Counted from the stretch's first letter, positions 24,960 to 33,549 are shown. The stretch: 64,000 bases of DNA from Bacteroidales bacterium (GCA_012521995.1 JAAYLH010000060.1:1-64000), one strand, 5' to 3'. The notes: generated by a model not told the origin, from the letters alone. Numbers and translations are program-made.

Positions 24960-25868
24960 TTAGCGTAAGCCCAGGATCAGTGCCATGAGGGCTTGGCGAA
25001 CGTACACCCCGTTGAGGGCTTGCTCGAAGTAATAGGCCTTGGGGCTGGAATCGACATTGATGTCGATCTCATTGACTCTAGGCAGGGGGTGAAGCACCTT
25101 AAAGTTTTCCTTTGTATCAAGGATCATGTGGTTGTGGAGGTTGTACGAGTTTTTGATTCTTTCGTATTCGAGGGGATCGCTGAAGCGCTCGCGCTGGATG
25201 CGGGTCATGTAAAGAATATCAGCCTGGGGGATTACCTCTTCCATGTCGGTGTACTGGTAATAGGTAAGATTCTTTTCCTTGATGTGCATTTTCACTGAGC
25301 TGGGCAATTTCAGTTCGGTGGGAGAGACCAGGTGAAAGGTTGTGTTGTAGTTGCATAGGGCGATGACGAGAGAATGGACGGTACGGCCGTATTTCAGGTC
25401 GCCTACAAATGCGATGTTCAGTTTGTCTAAGGTTCCCTGTGTTTTCATGATGCTGTACAGGTCGAGCAGGGTTTGGGTAGGGTGCTGGTTGGCGCCATCG
25501 CCTGCGTTGATGATAGGGACAGGGCTGATCTCGGAAGCGAATCGGGCACTACCCTCAACAGGGTTTCGCATAACGATGAGGTCGGAGTAGTTGGCGATTG
25601 TGAGGATGGTGTCGCGCAATGACTCTCCCTTTTTGACGCTGGTGTTTCCAGCCTCAGAGAAGCCAATGATCTTTCCGCCCAACCGGTTAACGGCGCTTTC
25701 GAAACTCAGGCGGGTGCGGGTGGAAGGTTCAAAGAACAGGGAGGCTACCACATAGTCCTGGAGAATGGTCTGCACGGGTTTTTTTTCAAACTCGCGGGCC
25801 ACTTCCAGCACGCGCAAATGCTCTTCCTTGCTGAAATCGTTGATGGAAACGAGGCTTTTGTTCTTCAT
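24960..25868 (-). CDS. pyrB: Aspartate carbamoyltransferase catalytic subunit
   Basis: The 302-residue enzyme makes carbamoyl-aspartate in the second step of pyrimidine synthesis. The carbamoyl-phosphate site FFEPSTRTRLSFESA (about 47-61), the GDGANQHPTQTLLDLYSI segment and the HPLPRVNEID motif near the C-terminus are all intact. Together with pyrI it should form the allosteric class B (c6r6) holoenzyme. No pyrimidine attenuator was recognised upstream. Confidence 0.97.
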   Translation of the reverse strand: MKNKSLVSINDFSKEEHLRVLEVAREFEKKPVQTILQDYVVASLFFEPSTRTRLSFESAVNRLGGKIIGFSEAGNTSVKKGESLRDTILTIANYSDLIVMRNPVEGSARFASEISPVPIINAGDGANQHPTQTLLDLYSIMKTQGTLDKLNIAFVGDLKYGRTVHSLVIALCNYNTTFHLVSPTELKLPSSVKMHIKEKNLTYYQYTDMEEVIPQADILYMTRIQRERFSDPLEYERIKNSYNLHNHMILDTKENFKVLHPLPRVNEIDINVDSSPKAYYFEQALNGVYVRQALMALILGLR

Positions 25869-25915
25869 TGTTTTGCGGGTTAGGATTTGGTTTCAGGATT
25901 AGTATAAAAATACGT

Positions 25916-25941
25916 AAAAAAAAAGGGGCCTTAGCCCCTTT
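25916..25941 (-). terminator. Intrinsic terminator after the cPGS-like gene
   Basis: On the minus strand an 8-bp stem (arm AAAGGGGC, loop of four) is followed by about nine U, starting just after the stop codon at 25947. Confidence 0.88.
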
Positions 25942-25946
25942 AGAAA

Positions 25947-27305
25947 TTATTTACACTTGCAATCAGCCTTGATGAGCTTCTTGTCTGTGAGGAAATCGCA
26001 GATCAGTTTATCGAAGGTGGGAGAGCCAATTTCCTGAAGTGAATATTCCACTTTCACAATGGGCTTGTTGATTTTCACCACGCGCGACAGGTCGATGGGA
26101 GTGCCAATGACCACGGCATCGCAATCGGTGTTGTTGATGGTTTTCTCCAGGTCGGCCACCTGCTGTTCGCCATAACCCATAGCTGGAAGAAGGGTTCCGA
26201 TGTTGGGGTAGATTTTGAAGGTCTCGGCCAGTTTGCCCACGACGAAGGGCCTGGGATCAACGAGTTCTTTTGCGCCGAATTTTTTAGCGGCAACGGTACC
26301 TGCGCCAATCTTCATATGTCCGTGGGTGAGGGTTGGGCCGTCTTCAACCACCAGTACGCGTTTGCCTGTGATCAGCTCAGGCTTGTCCACGCAAAAGGGA
26401 GAGGCGCCGTCTACCACGATGGCCTTGGGGTTCACCTTTTCAATGTTGTCACGAACAGTCTGGATATCCTCGGGGCCGGCTGTGTCCATCTTATTGATGA
26501 CTACGATATCAGCCATGCGCAGGGTAACTTCACCGGGGTAGTATTCAATTTCGTGTCCAGGGCGGTGGGGGTCCACCACGGTAACCATCAGGTCGGGTTT
26601 ATAGAAGGGGAAGTCGTTGTTGCCGCCATCCCAGAGGATGACATCGGCTTCTTTTTCGGCTTCGTGCAGGATGGCTTCGTAATCTACCCCTGCATAAATG
26701 ATATTGCCGCGCACCACATGGGGTTCATATTCTTCCATCTCCTCGATGGTGCACTTATGGGTGTGGAGGTCTTCCACAGTGGCAAAGCGCTGAACCTTTT
26801 GGGCTACAAGGTCACCGTAGGGCATGGGGTGACGGATGGCCACCACTTTAATGCCATGCTTCATGAGTACTTCAATGATCCGGCGCGAGGTTTGGCTTTT
26901 TCCGCAACCAGTGCGGACTGCTCCGATTGCAATCAAGGGTTTGGTGCTTTTCACCATGGTTTCCTTGGGCCCAATGAGCAGGAAGTCAGCGCCGTTGGCG
27001 TTGACAATAGCGCTGATGGCCATGACCTGTGGATAGGAAAGGTCGCTGTAGGAAAAGGCGCACATATCTACATCAAACTCTTTGATAAGCCGGGGGAGTT
27101 CGTCCTGTGCGTAGATAGGGATTCCTTGAGGATAAAGGCTTCCTGCCAGTTCAGCAGGGTATTTGCGTCCGTCAATGTCCGGGATCTGGGCTGCAGTGAA
27201 GGCCACAACGTTGCACTGGTTGTTGTCCCGGTAGTAGGTGTTGAAATTATGGAAGTCCCTTCCGGCGGCTCCGATAATGATTACATTTTTCCTGATTTTA
27301 GACAT
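25947..27305 (-). CDS. Cyclic 2,3-diphosphoglycerate synthetase-like P-loop protein
   Basis: The 452-residue protein has a Rossmann-like start (NVIIIGAAGRDFHNFNTYYRDN), a P-loop in GAVRTGCGKSQTSR (about residues 128-141) and NKMDTAGPEDIQ, a G-protein-like NKxD element. This resembles the protein family of archaeal cyclic 2,3-diphosphoglycerate synthetase, which makes a thermoprotectant in methanogens. Bacterial relatives of similar length exist, but their activity is not established, and cyclic diphosphoglycerate is not expected in this organism. It ends in ADCKCK, a possible metal-binding tail. It is a single-gene unit with a well-formed promoter. Confidence 0.75.
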   Translation of the reverse strand: MSKIRKNVIIIGAAGRDFHNFNTYYRDNNQCNVVAFTAAQIPDIDGRKYPAELAGSLYPQGIPIYAQDELPRLIKEFDVDMCAFSYSDLSYPQVMAISAIVNANGADFLLIGPKETMVKSTKPLIAIGAVRTGCGKSQTSRRIIEVLMKHGIKVVAIRHPMPYGDLVAQKVQRFATVEDLHTHKCTIEEMEEYEPHVVRGNIIYAGVDYEAILHEAEKEADVILWDGGNNDFPFYKPDLMVTVVDPHRPGHEIEYYPGEVTLRMADIVVINKMDTAGPEDIQTVRDNIEKVNPKAIVVDGASPFCVDKPELITGKRVLVVEDGPTLTHGHMKIGAGTVAAKKFGAKELVDPRPFVVGKLAETFKIYPNIGTLLPAMGYGEQQVADLEKTINNTDCDAVVIGTPIDLSRVVKINKPIVKVEYSLQEIGSPTFDKLICDFLTDKKLIKADCKCK

Positions 27306-27361
27306 AGAATGGAATTTTATGGTTTGATGTTAGAGTATGAATGGACTTCTATAAGGCTGCA

Positions 27362-27391
27362 CAAATTTACAGGTTTAAGTTTTTTTTGCAA
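27362..27391 (-). promoter_or_regulatory. Promoter of the cPGS-like gene
   Basis: Read on the minus strand, TTG (27391-27389) is followed after exactly 19 bp by TAAATTTG (27369-27362), a textbook Bacteroidota -33/-7 pair. The start codon lies 57 bp downstream. Confidence 0.72.
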
Positions 27392-27613
27392 GATAAAGAA
27401 GATTTTTTTTTGAAGAGGGAATTTTAAGGCTAATCGGGATGGCTTGAGGGGATGGATAAAGAATGATCTTATTTGGTATGATTCTTGAGTTAAAACTAAA
27501 GAAGTGTTTGGGGTTTCCTGTTTTTTCCATATTTGGGGTAGAATGCCCGGGCTCTGAGGCTAATGAGATAGCTCAGCCGGGGATGGATACGTCAAACTAA
27601 AGTATTTAATTGT

Positions 27614-27621
27614 TACCTTTG
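27614..27621 (+). promoter_or_regulatory. -7 element of the small lipoprotein/coiled-coil gene pair
   Basis: TACCTTTG matches TAnnTTTG and lies 25 bp before the start codon. No matching -33 element was found upstream. Confidence 0.5.
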
Positions 27622-27646
27622 TAATTGAACCAAAAACCATTAGCAG

Positions 27647-27847
27647 ATGAAAAAACTTTTCTTGATTTTACTGGCAGCAGGTTTTATGACTGCCTGCACC
27701 GGGCAGGGTAAGCGTGAAGCAGCGGAAGCTGAAGTAACGGTAGAGATGGATACGGAGCTGGAAGAAGCCCTGGACAAGAATATAGAATTAAATGCAAAGA
27801 TCGATTCACTTGAAAGTGAATTGGACAGTTTGTTGAACAACCTTTAA
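27647..27847 (+). CDS. Small coiled-coil lipoprotein (Lpp-sized), function unknown
   Basis: The 66-residue product has a lipoprotein signal, MKKLFLILLAAGFMTAC, with the lipidated cysteine at position 17. The mature part of about 50 residues is almost all charged and helical (EVTVEMDTELEEALDKNIELNAKIDSLESELDSLLNNL), with heptad-like leucine spacing that suggests a short coiled coil. Size and layout recall Braun's lipoprotein, but the C-terminus lacks the lysine that would be linked to peptidoglycan. The coiled-coil gene downstream starts 13 bp after its stop, so the two are co-transcribed. No sequence family recognised. Confidence 0.75.
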   Translation: MKKLFLILLAAGFMTACTGQGKREAAEAEVTVEMDTELEEALDKNIELNAKIDSLESELDSLLNNL

Positions 27848-27860
27848 AAAAGAAAGAAAG

Positions 27861-28616
27861 ATGAAAAGAATATTTTTAATGGCGGGTGTAATCCTGGTTT
27901 CTGTAACAATGTTTGCCCAGAGTCCCCGCTCGCAGCAAGAGAGTCAGGCTCGACAGCAGGGGCAGGCAGCTCGTGAACAGGCACATCAATCTCGTGAGGA
28001 AGCTCAGAAGGCGCGTGAACGTGCACGTGAAGAGGCTCAAAAAGCGCGTGAGATGGAAAAGGAAGAAGCCAGCAGGGCGCGTGAACAGGCTCATGAGAGG
28101 GCGAAGGAAGAAGCAGAATATTTGCGTGAGCAAAGTAAGCATGAAGCTGAGATGGCCCGTGAGCAAGTCCAGCACGAAGCTGAGATGGCTCGTGAACGAG
28201 GAGAAGGGGCCAGTGGAAATGCTTACGGTCGCAATAAAGGCGGCCTGAGTGGCCGTGATTTTGGTCAGGCTCGCGCAGCGGCAGCCCGTTCAAAAGAGGA
28301 GAAGGAAGAAGTAACGCGCGAAGTGGCGGTTGAAGTGGAAGAGGGGGTTCAGAGGACCACCTCACGCATTGAAGAGGCCCGCCAGCGCCTTGAAGAAAGG
28401 GTAAAAAACCGTGAGATCACGCGCGAAGAGTATGAGGAGCGCAGCAAGCGGGTGGCCGAGATTGAAGAGGAGATCCGTCGTATTGAGGCCGTTCGTCAGG
28501 AGACCGAACGGGTGATTCTTGAACGTTTGCCTGAAAGGGCTCCTGCAAACACTCCTGAAGCTAAGCCTGAAAGGGAAAATGAGCCTGCACCCGCAAGAAC
28601 CACGGAAAGGCGTTAA
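27861..28616 (+). CDS. Exported hendecad-repeat helical protein, function unknown
   Basis: The 251-residue protein begins with a signal peptide (MKRIFLMAGVILVSVTMFAQ). Residues 37-113 divide exactly into seven 11-residue units, for example AREQAHQSREE, AQKARERAREE, AQKAREMEKEE and VQHEAEMARER. These predict a long helix with hendecad periodicity. A Gly-rich break (GEGASGNAYGRNKGG) separates it from a second charged helical segment at about 140-225, and the tail is Pro/Glu-rich and disordered. Very high Arg, Glu, Ala and Gln content. It should act in the periplasm, possibly with the small lipoprotein encoded 13 bp upstream. No known domain identified. Confidence 0.8.
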   Translation: MKRIFLMAGVILVSVTMFAQSPRSQQESQARQQGQAAREQAHQSREEAQKARERAREEAQKAREMEKEEASRAREQAHERAKEEAEYLREQSKHEAEMAREQVQHEAEMARERGEGASGNAYGRNKGGLSGRDFGQARAAAARSKEEKEEVTREVAVEVEEGVQRTTSRIEEARQRLEERVKNREITREEYEERSKRVAEIEEEIRRIEAVRQETERVILERLPERAPANTPEAKPERENEPAPARTTERR

Positions 28617-28637
28617 TTTATTCTGAAGAAAGACCAG

Positions 28638-28668
28638 CCCCGGATCGTAAAGACGGTTCGGGGTTTTT
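28638..28668 (+). terminator. Intrinsic terminator after the coiled-coil gene
   Basis: CCCCGGATCGT pairs with ACGGTTCGGGG over 11 bp, including two G-U pairs, with a four-base loop and a following T run. Confidence 0.85.
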
Positions 28669-28687
28669 CATAACAAAAAATCCGGGT

Positions 28688-29284
28688 ATGGCTAAGGCGT
28701 TTTGGGATCAGCGATATGCGGAGGATGGGTTTGTTTATGGCCCCCATCCCAACCTGTTTTTTTGCAAGGAACTGGGCAAGCTGAAGCCCGGTCGGCTTTT
28801 GTTGCCGGGAGAAGGCGAGGGGCGCAATGCTGTCTATGCAGCTCGCAGGGGCTGGGAGGTTGTGGCTTTTGACCAAAGCAGCGAGGGCCAAAGGAAGGCC
28901 CTTGCACTGGCCGCCCAAAAACAACTGAGCATTGAATACCTGGTGTGTGGAGTGGATGCCTTTGAAGCAGAACCCGAATCTTTTGACTGTTTGGCCTTGA
29001 TCTTTGTGCATTTTCCTTCAGTGGAAAGAAAGGGCATTCATCAAAAATTGATCTCATATTTAAAGCCAGAGGGCACGCTCATCATGGAAGTGTTTTCGAA
29101 AGAGCAATTGGGCCGAAAATCAGGAGGCCCTCAACACCGGGATATGCTTTATTCGGAAGAAGAGCTGATGGAAGATTTCGGGTTGTTGAAGTCAGCCAAA
29201 ATCCTGCACCTTGAAACGGAGCTTACAGAGGGCAGGTACCATGAAGGATTGGCTTCAGTAATCAGACTTATAGGGAAAAAATAA
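28688..29284 (+). CDS. Class I SAM-dependent methyltransferase (TehB/thiopurine-type)
   Basis: The 198-residue protein starts MAKAFWDQRYAEDGFVYGPHPN, a typical opening of small TehB/UbiE/thiopurine-methyltransferase-like enzymes. The SAM-binding motif I is RLLLPGEGEGRNAVYAARRGW, followed by the acidic post-motif VVAFDQSS. Further on, FDCLALIFVHFPS and LKPEGTLIMEVFSKEQ fit motifs II and III. The substrate cannot be read from sequence. No resistance genes lie nearby, so a housekeeping or small-molecule detoxification role is as likely as tellurite resistance. Confidence 0.88.
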   Translation: MAKAFWDQRYAEDGFVYGPHPNLFFCKELGKLKPGRLLLPGEGEGRNAVYAARRGWEVVAFDQSSEGQRKALALAAQKQLSIEYLVCGVDAFEAEPESFDCLALIFVHFPSVERKGIHQKLISYLKPEGTLIMEVFSKEQLGRKSGGPQHRDMLYSEEELMEDFGLLKSAKILHLETELTEGRYHEGLASVIRLIGKK

Positions 29285-29342
29285 AATGGCTTGAAAGAAT
29301 CTCAATTTGTTATTGGTCTGCTTTTACTACCAAAAGACAATC

Positions 29343-29375
29343 TTGAAAAGATTCCTTCAAAAATGCATAATTTTG
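29343..29375 (+). promoter_or_regulatory. Promoter of argS
   Basis: TTG at 29343-29345 and TAATTTTG at 29368-29375 are separated by 22 bp, within the range for Bacteroidota promoters. The start codon of argS is 21 bp downstream. Confidence 0.6.
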
Positions 29376-29396
29376 CAGCCTAAAAAAGGAAACAGA

Positions 29397-31190
29397 ATGA
29401 AGGCTGAAGAAAAGATTCTCAATGCTCTTGAAATGATCATCAGGGATGAATTCGGGGCAGATGCGCCTGCTTCATTGCTTAGTGTGCAGAAAACCCGAAA
29501 GGAATTTGAAGGCGATTTCACCCTGGTGGTGTTCCCCCTGGTAAAGATGGCAAGGCGTTCTCCCGAACAGGCTGCCGAAATGCTGGGAAAGGCTTTGCTG
29601 GAAAAAGTCCCTGAGATAAGTGACTTCAACGTCATAAAAGGGTTTCTGAACCTGAGCCTTAAGCCCGAATACTGGTTGGATTTCCTCAAGGAGGAAATGA
29701 ACAATACTTCCTATGGGATAGCCCCGCAAGGGGATGATGCTCCTGTAGTGGTTGAGTATTCATCGCCCAATACCAACAAGCCCCTCCATTTGGGCCACAT
29801 CAGGAATAATTTACTGGGCTATTCGGTGGCGAGCATCCTTGAAGCCAGCGGAAAAAAAGTTCATAAGGTCAACTTGGTGAATGACCGAGGGATTCATATT
29901 TGCAAATCGATGCTAGCCTGGATGAAGTTTGGAGGTGAGGAAACCCCTGAATCCTCAATGAAGAAGGGAGATAAGCTGGTAGGAGATTACTATGTAAGGT
30001 TTGAGGCCGAATTGCGCAAGCAGGTGAAGGGCCTCATGGAAACGGAAGGCATCAGTGAAGAAGAAGCACGTAAGGAGGCCCCATTGATTCAGGAAGCTCA
30101 GTCCTTGCTGCGTAAGTGGGAACAGCGCGAGCCCCGGACCATGGCAGTATGGGAACTGATGAATGGGTGGGTTTACGAGGGTTTTGATGCCACCTATCAC
30201 AGGCTTGGCGTGGACTTCGACAAGATATACTACGAATCGGAAACTTACCTGCTTGGGAAGGATTTGGTGAAAGAAGGTCTTGAGAAGGGCGTATTTCACA
30301 AACGTGAAGATGGCTCGGTGTGGGTGGACCTTACGGCTGAAGGCCTGGACGAGAAATTGCTGTTGCGTTCGGATGCTACTTCAGTTTACATCACCCAGGA
30401 TCTTGGGACTGCCCAGCTTCGCTACGATGATTTCAAGCCGGGAAAAATGATTTATGTGGTGGGCAATGAGCAAAACTATCACTTTGACGTGCTTCAGAAA
30501 GTACTTGCCAAACTCGAAAAGCCCTATGCTGACGCCCTGTATCACCTGAGTTATGGTATGGTGGAATTGCCTGAGGGTAAGATGAAATCGAGGGAAGGCA
30601 CTGTAGTGGATGCCGATGACTTAATGGACGAAATGGTTGAGACTGCCAGGCGGACCACTGAGGAGTTGGGCAAGGTCCAGGATTTCAACGAGGAGGAGAA
30701 AGCCAACTTGTTTCACATTATCGGTCTGGGTGCCTTGAAGTATTTTATCTTAAAGGTGGATCCCAAGAAAAACATGCTTTTCAATCCTGCAGAGTCGATT
30801 GATTTCAACGGGAACACAGGGCCCTTTATTCAATACACCTATGCCAGGATCCGCTCTATTCTTCGTACAGCAGGGCAGGAGCAGGTGGCTGCTATCCGAG
30901 TTTCGATGGCAGCTGAAAAGCTGAATCCAAGAGAGCGCAATCTGCTGCGCAGCCTGTACGAATTTCCTTCCGTGCTTGGTGAAGCAGCTGAACAATTGAG
31001 CCCCTCCGAAATTGCCAATTATACGTATGAATTGTGCAAGGAGTTTAACCAGTTCTACCATGAACATAGTGTTCTCAATGAACCTGATCGTGAAATCAGC
31101 TATTTCCGCATCAAACTGTCGCAACTGACTGCCCAGACCATAAAAAACGCCATGGCCTTGCTGGGAATTGAAGTTCCCGAAAGGATGTAA
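29397..31190 (+). CDS. argS: Arginyl-tRNA synthetase
   Basis: The 597-residue class Ia synthetase charges tRNA-Arg. The N-terminal Add1 domain is followed by the HIGH-type motif in SPNTNKPLHLGHIRNNLLG, the KMSKS-equivalent KMKSREGTVVDADD and a C-terminal anticodon-binding domain ending ALLGIEVPERM. I chose ATG 29397, preceded by AAAAGGAAAC, over the track start at 29307, because the extra 30 residues are not family sequence and lie across the promoter. Length agrees with the family. Confidence 0.97.
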   Translation: MKAEEKILNALEMIIRDEFGADAPASLLSVQKTRKEFEGDFTLVVFPLVKMARRSPEQAAEMLGKALLEKVPEISDFNVIKGFLNLSLKPEYWLDFLKEEMNNTSYGIAPQGDDAPVVVEYSSPNTNKPLHLGHIRNNLLGYSVASILEASGKKVHKVNLVNDRGIHICKSMLAWMKFGGEETPESSMKKGDKLVGDYYVRFEAELRKQVKGLMETEGISEEEARKEAPLIQEAQSLLRKWEQREPRTMAVWELMNGWVYEGFDATYHRLGVDFDKIYYESETYLLGKDLVKEGLEKGVFHKREDGSVWVDLTAEGLDEKLLLRSDATSVYITQDLGTAQLRYDDFKPGKMIYVVGNEQNYHFDVLQKVLAKLEKPYADALYHLSYGMVELPEGKMKSREGTVVDADDLMDEMVETARRTTEELGKVQDFNEEEKANLFHIIGLGALKYFILKVDPKKNMLFNPAESIDFNGNTGPFIQYTYARIRSILRTAGQEQVAAIRVSMAAEKLNPRERNLLRSLYEFPSVLGEAAEQLSPSEIANYTYELCKEFNQFYHEHSVLNEPDREISYFRIKLSQLTAQTIKNAMALLGIEVPERM

Positions 31191-31320
31191 TTCATCATTA
31201 GTCCATTCAATAATACGCGGCTTTTTTAAATTGCCCCGGGGATTTAGAAAAGGGTTTCAGACTCCGGTAAATAGGGGAATCCAGATAAATTGTTTTCAAA
31301 AACTTATTGTTGGGGAGCTG

Positions 31321-31360
31321 AAAAAAAACAGGCCGTCTCCTGGTTTCGGAACGGCCTGTT
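31321..31360 (-). terminator. Intrinsic terminator of the lipocalin-like lipoprotein gene
   Basis: On the minus strand a 10-bp stem (AACAGGCCGT / ACGGCCTGTT) is followed by eight U. It lies between the convergent argS and the lipoprotein gene. Confidence 0.85.
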
Positions 31361-31379
31361 AGTAAATTTTGGGCTTTAT

Positions 31380-31790
31380 TTATTCCTTTTTCTTGGAAAG
31401 GATCATGGTTTGCACATTGCCTTCGGTGTCGGTTGAACGCCACAATTGTTTGCTGCGGCTTGATTCGACAATGATCCAGGCTTTGCGGTACTGGGCATCT
31501 CTTCCCCAGATGAAAACCACATTGGCATTGTTTTCCCAGCGGAAGTCTCCCGTATTAGAGGCATCGATCTGGGTAATGGCGCTGGTAAAGGTTTGCTGGC
31601 CTCGACCGGAGTTTAGGAATACAATTGTGCCTGCATTTTCCATGCGGGTTTCACTTCCGTTTGCCAGGGAGACTTCGTATTCTTCAATGATCCATTCACC
31701 TGAAAGTCTGGAGGCAAGTTGACGCTGGGCGCTGCAGGAGATCATTCCCAGGGTAAGGAGAAGTAGAGAAATTTTGTAAATCGTTTTCAT
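31380..31790 (-). CDS. Lipocalin-like lipoprotein
   Basis: The 136-residue protein has a lipoprotein signal with lipobox GMISC (Cys20). The mature part begins SRLSGEWIIEEYEVSLANGSE and continues with alternating beta-strand segments (GTIVFLNSGRGQQTF, GDFRWENNANVVFIWG), a layout common to Bacteroidota lipocalin-like surface lipoproteins. Binding partner unknown. It has its own promoter and terminator and so is a single-gene unit. Confidence 0.7.
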   Translation of the reverse strand: MKTIYKISLLLLTLGMISCSAQRQLASRLSGEWIIEEYEVSLANGSETRMENAGTIVFLNSGRGQQTFTSAITQIDASNTGDFRWENNANVVFIWGRDAQYRKAWIIVESSRSKQLWRSTDTEGNVQTMILSKKKE

Positions 31791-31836
31791 AATATTGGGG
31801 TTAAGGTTTTGATTTTTGATTCAATAAAACAAAGAT

Positions 31837-31869
31837 CAAATATATAAAAAAACGATGAATTAAAAGCAA
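31837..31869 (-). promoter_or_regulatory. Promoter of the lipocalin-like lipoprotein gene
   Basis: On the minus strand TTG (31869-31867) is followed after 22 bp by TATATTTG (31844-31837), an exact -7 match, 46 bp before the start codon. Confidence 0.6.
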
Positions 31870-31904
31870 GGTCTATTTTTTGCATTCAACATTCCTGTGT
31901 TGGG

Positions 31905-33452
31905 TTAATTCATAAAGATTGGGCCATCGGGACCCAATGGAATACCCAGAAGCATCCAGATGGCCAGGGCTCCAATCCAGAAGATAGTAAGCACAACGGT
32001 ATAAGGAATCATTGTAGAGATGATGGTTCCTATGCCGTATTTCTCATCATATTTTTGGGCGAAAGTGACGATGAGGGCAAAATAACTCATCATGGGGGTA
32101 ATGAGGTTGGTGACGGAGTCCCCAATGCGGAATGCTGCCTGGGTCAGGCCGGGGTGATAGGGGGGGTCGATAAGCATGAGCATCGGGATAAAAACTGGTG
32201 CCATTATCGCCCATTTAGCGGACGCACTGCCCATAAATAAATTGATAAAAGCCGACAATAGTACGAAAGCCACAATGAGGGGCACCCCGGTAAGGTTAAT
32301 ACTTTGAAGGCCTTGTGCTCCCTTGATTGCCACGATAATACCCAGGTTGCTGTAATCGAAAAAGTACACGAACTGGGCAGCGAAGAACACCAGGACGATA
32401 TAGCTGGCCATGCCAGCCATAGCCTGGGAAATATGCTTGGCCACATGTTTGTCGTTTTTAATGGTGCCAACCGCAATGCCATAGAACAGTCCGGGAATAA
32501 AGAACATCAGCAGGATACCTATGATGATCCCGTTGAAGAAAGGGGAGTGCAGAATGGAACCTGTTTCAGGGTCGCGCAGGATTCCCCAGGAGGGTACAAC
32601 AGTAAGTGCCAGTAGCCCCAAGGTGGCAAGGAGGCTGTAGCCTGCCCAGCGCAAACCCTTTTTTTCGACTGCGGTTAGTTGTTCGATGGGGAGTTTTTCA
32701 GCCTGTCCCGAATATTTTCCCAGGCGGGGCTCTACGATTTTCTCAGTAATCCAGGTGCCCACAAAAATGACCAGAAAGGCTGAGAAGAACATAAAATAAT
32801 AGTTGACAGCAGGATTAACGACCATGTCGGGAATGATCATTTGGGCGGCCGATTCGCTGATACCAGCCAGGATGGGGTCTATAGAGCCAATGAGGAAGTT
32901 AGCGCCAAAGCCTCCACTCACGCCACAGAAAGCAGCGGCAAGGCCCGCCATGGGATGTCTTCCCAAGGCATGAAATATCATGGCTCCCAAGGGGATGAGA
33001 ATCACATAGCCGGCTTCTGAGGCGAGGTGTGAGATGAGCCCCGCGGTGACAATAGCTCCAGTGATGAGCTTAGGGGGGGAGCTAAGCACCAACGAACGGA
33101 TCATAACGGTAAAAAGCCCGCTGCCCTCAGCAACGCCAATCCCTACCATAACCACCAGGACATATCCAAGGGGAGGGAATTTCAGGAAGTTGGCAATGAT
33201 GTTGGTATAGATCCACCGGAAGCCTTCTGCGCTGATCAGGTTGTTGACAGTGATCAGGCTACCGTCTACGGGGTGACTGGCGCTGACATTTAGGGCGGCA
33301 GAAACCCACGACAGCACCATTACGGCTATTGCAAGAAGAAGAAAGAGGGTTGCAGGGTGAGGAAGCTTGTTTCCGACCAACTCAATGTAGTCGAGGGATT
33401 TGGCAAAAGCTTTGGAAGAGAATCGTTTTAGGGCTGTCAGAAAATCCTTCAT
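31905..33452 (-). CDS. AbgT-family transporter
   Basis: The 515-residue membrane protein fits the AbgT family (p-aminobenzoyl-glutamate and antimetabolite transporters). It begins with a short cytosolic stretch and then LDYIELVGNKLPHPATLFLLLAI, typical of the family. Conserved regions include the hairpin-type segments GGFGANFLIGSIDPILAG and MGSASAKWAIMAPVFIPML, and DSVTNLITPMMSYFALI near the end. About eleven hydrophobic segments are visible. Family members export sulfonamides or take up aminobenzoyl-glutamate as H+- or Na+-coupled dimers; the substrate here is unknown. Confidence 0.93.
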   Translation of the reverse strand: MKDFLTALKRFSSKAFAKSLDYIELVGNKLPHPATLFLLLAIAVMVLSWVSAALNVSASHPVDGSLITVNNLISAEGFRWIYTNIIANFLKFPPLGYVLVVMVGIGVAEGSGLFTVMIRSLVLSSPPKLITGAIVTAGLISHLASEAGYVILIPLGAMIFHALGRHPMAGLAAAFCGVSGGFGANFLIGSIDPILAGISESAAQMIIPDMVVNPAVNYYFMFFSAFLVIFVGTWITEKIVEPRLGKYSGQAEKLPIEQLTAVEKKGLRWAGYSLLATLGLLALTVVPSWGILRDPETGSILHSPFFNGIIIGILLMFFIPGLFYGIAVGTIKNDKHVAKHISQAMAGMASYIVLVFFAAQFVYFFDYSNLGIIVAIKGAQGLQSINLTGVPLIVAFVLLSAFINLFMGSASAKWAIMAPVFIPMLMLIDPPYHPGLTQAAFRIGDSVTNLITPMMSYFALIVTFAQKYDEKYGIGTIISTMIPYTVVLTIFWIGALAIWMLLGIPLGPDGPIFMN

Positions 33453-33549
33453 GTATGCGTTCTTTTTGGTTTAGGGTGCCATATGGGCGGGTTTTTGACA
33501 GGATGGGCCCTCGGTTTCCGGACTTTAGGGCCTGAAAATCTGTTGGGGG

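Larger units (their letters stand above)
27306..27646. other. Divergent intergenic region, no gene
   Basis: This 341-bp gap separates the minus-strand cPGS-like gene from the plus-strand lipoprotein gene. It holds a promoter for each side (27362-27391 and 27614-27621). The middle is low-complexity AT-rich sequence; CTGAGGCT...AGCTCAG at about 27554-27576 can form a small hairpin, but I see no RNA gene. Confidence 0.6.

Noticed and set aside
26316-27413. 365-residue plus-strand ORF
   Set aside because: It is the antisense shadow of the cPGS-like gene, which has clear motifs, a promoter and a terminator on the minus strand; the shadow has no recognisable domain.
27561-27600. tRNA-like string GATAGCTCAGCCGGGG
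   Set aside because: It resembles a tRNA D-arm start, but no matching D-stem partner, anticodon stem, T-loop (GGTTCGA) or acceptor complement follows.
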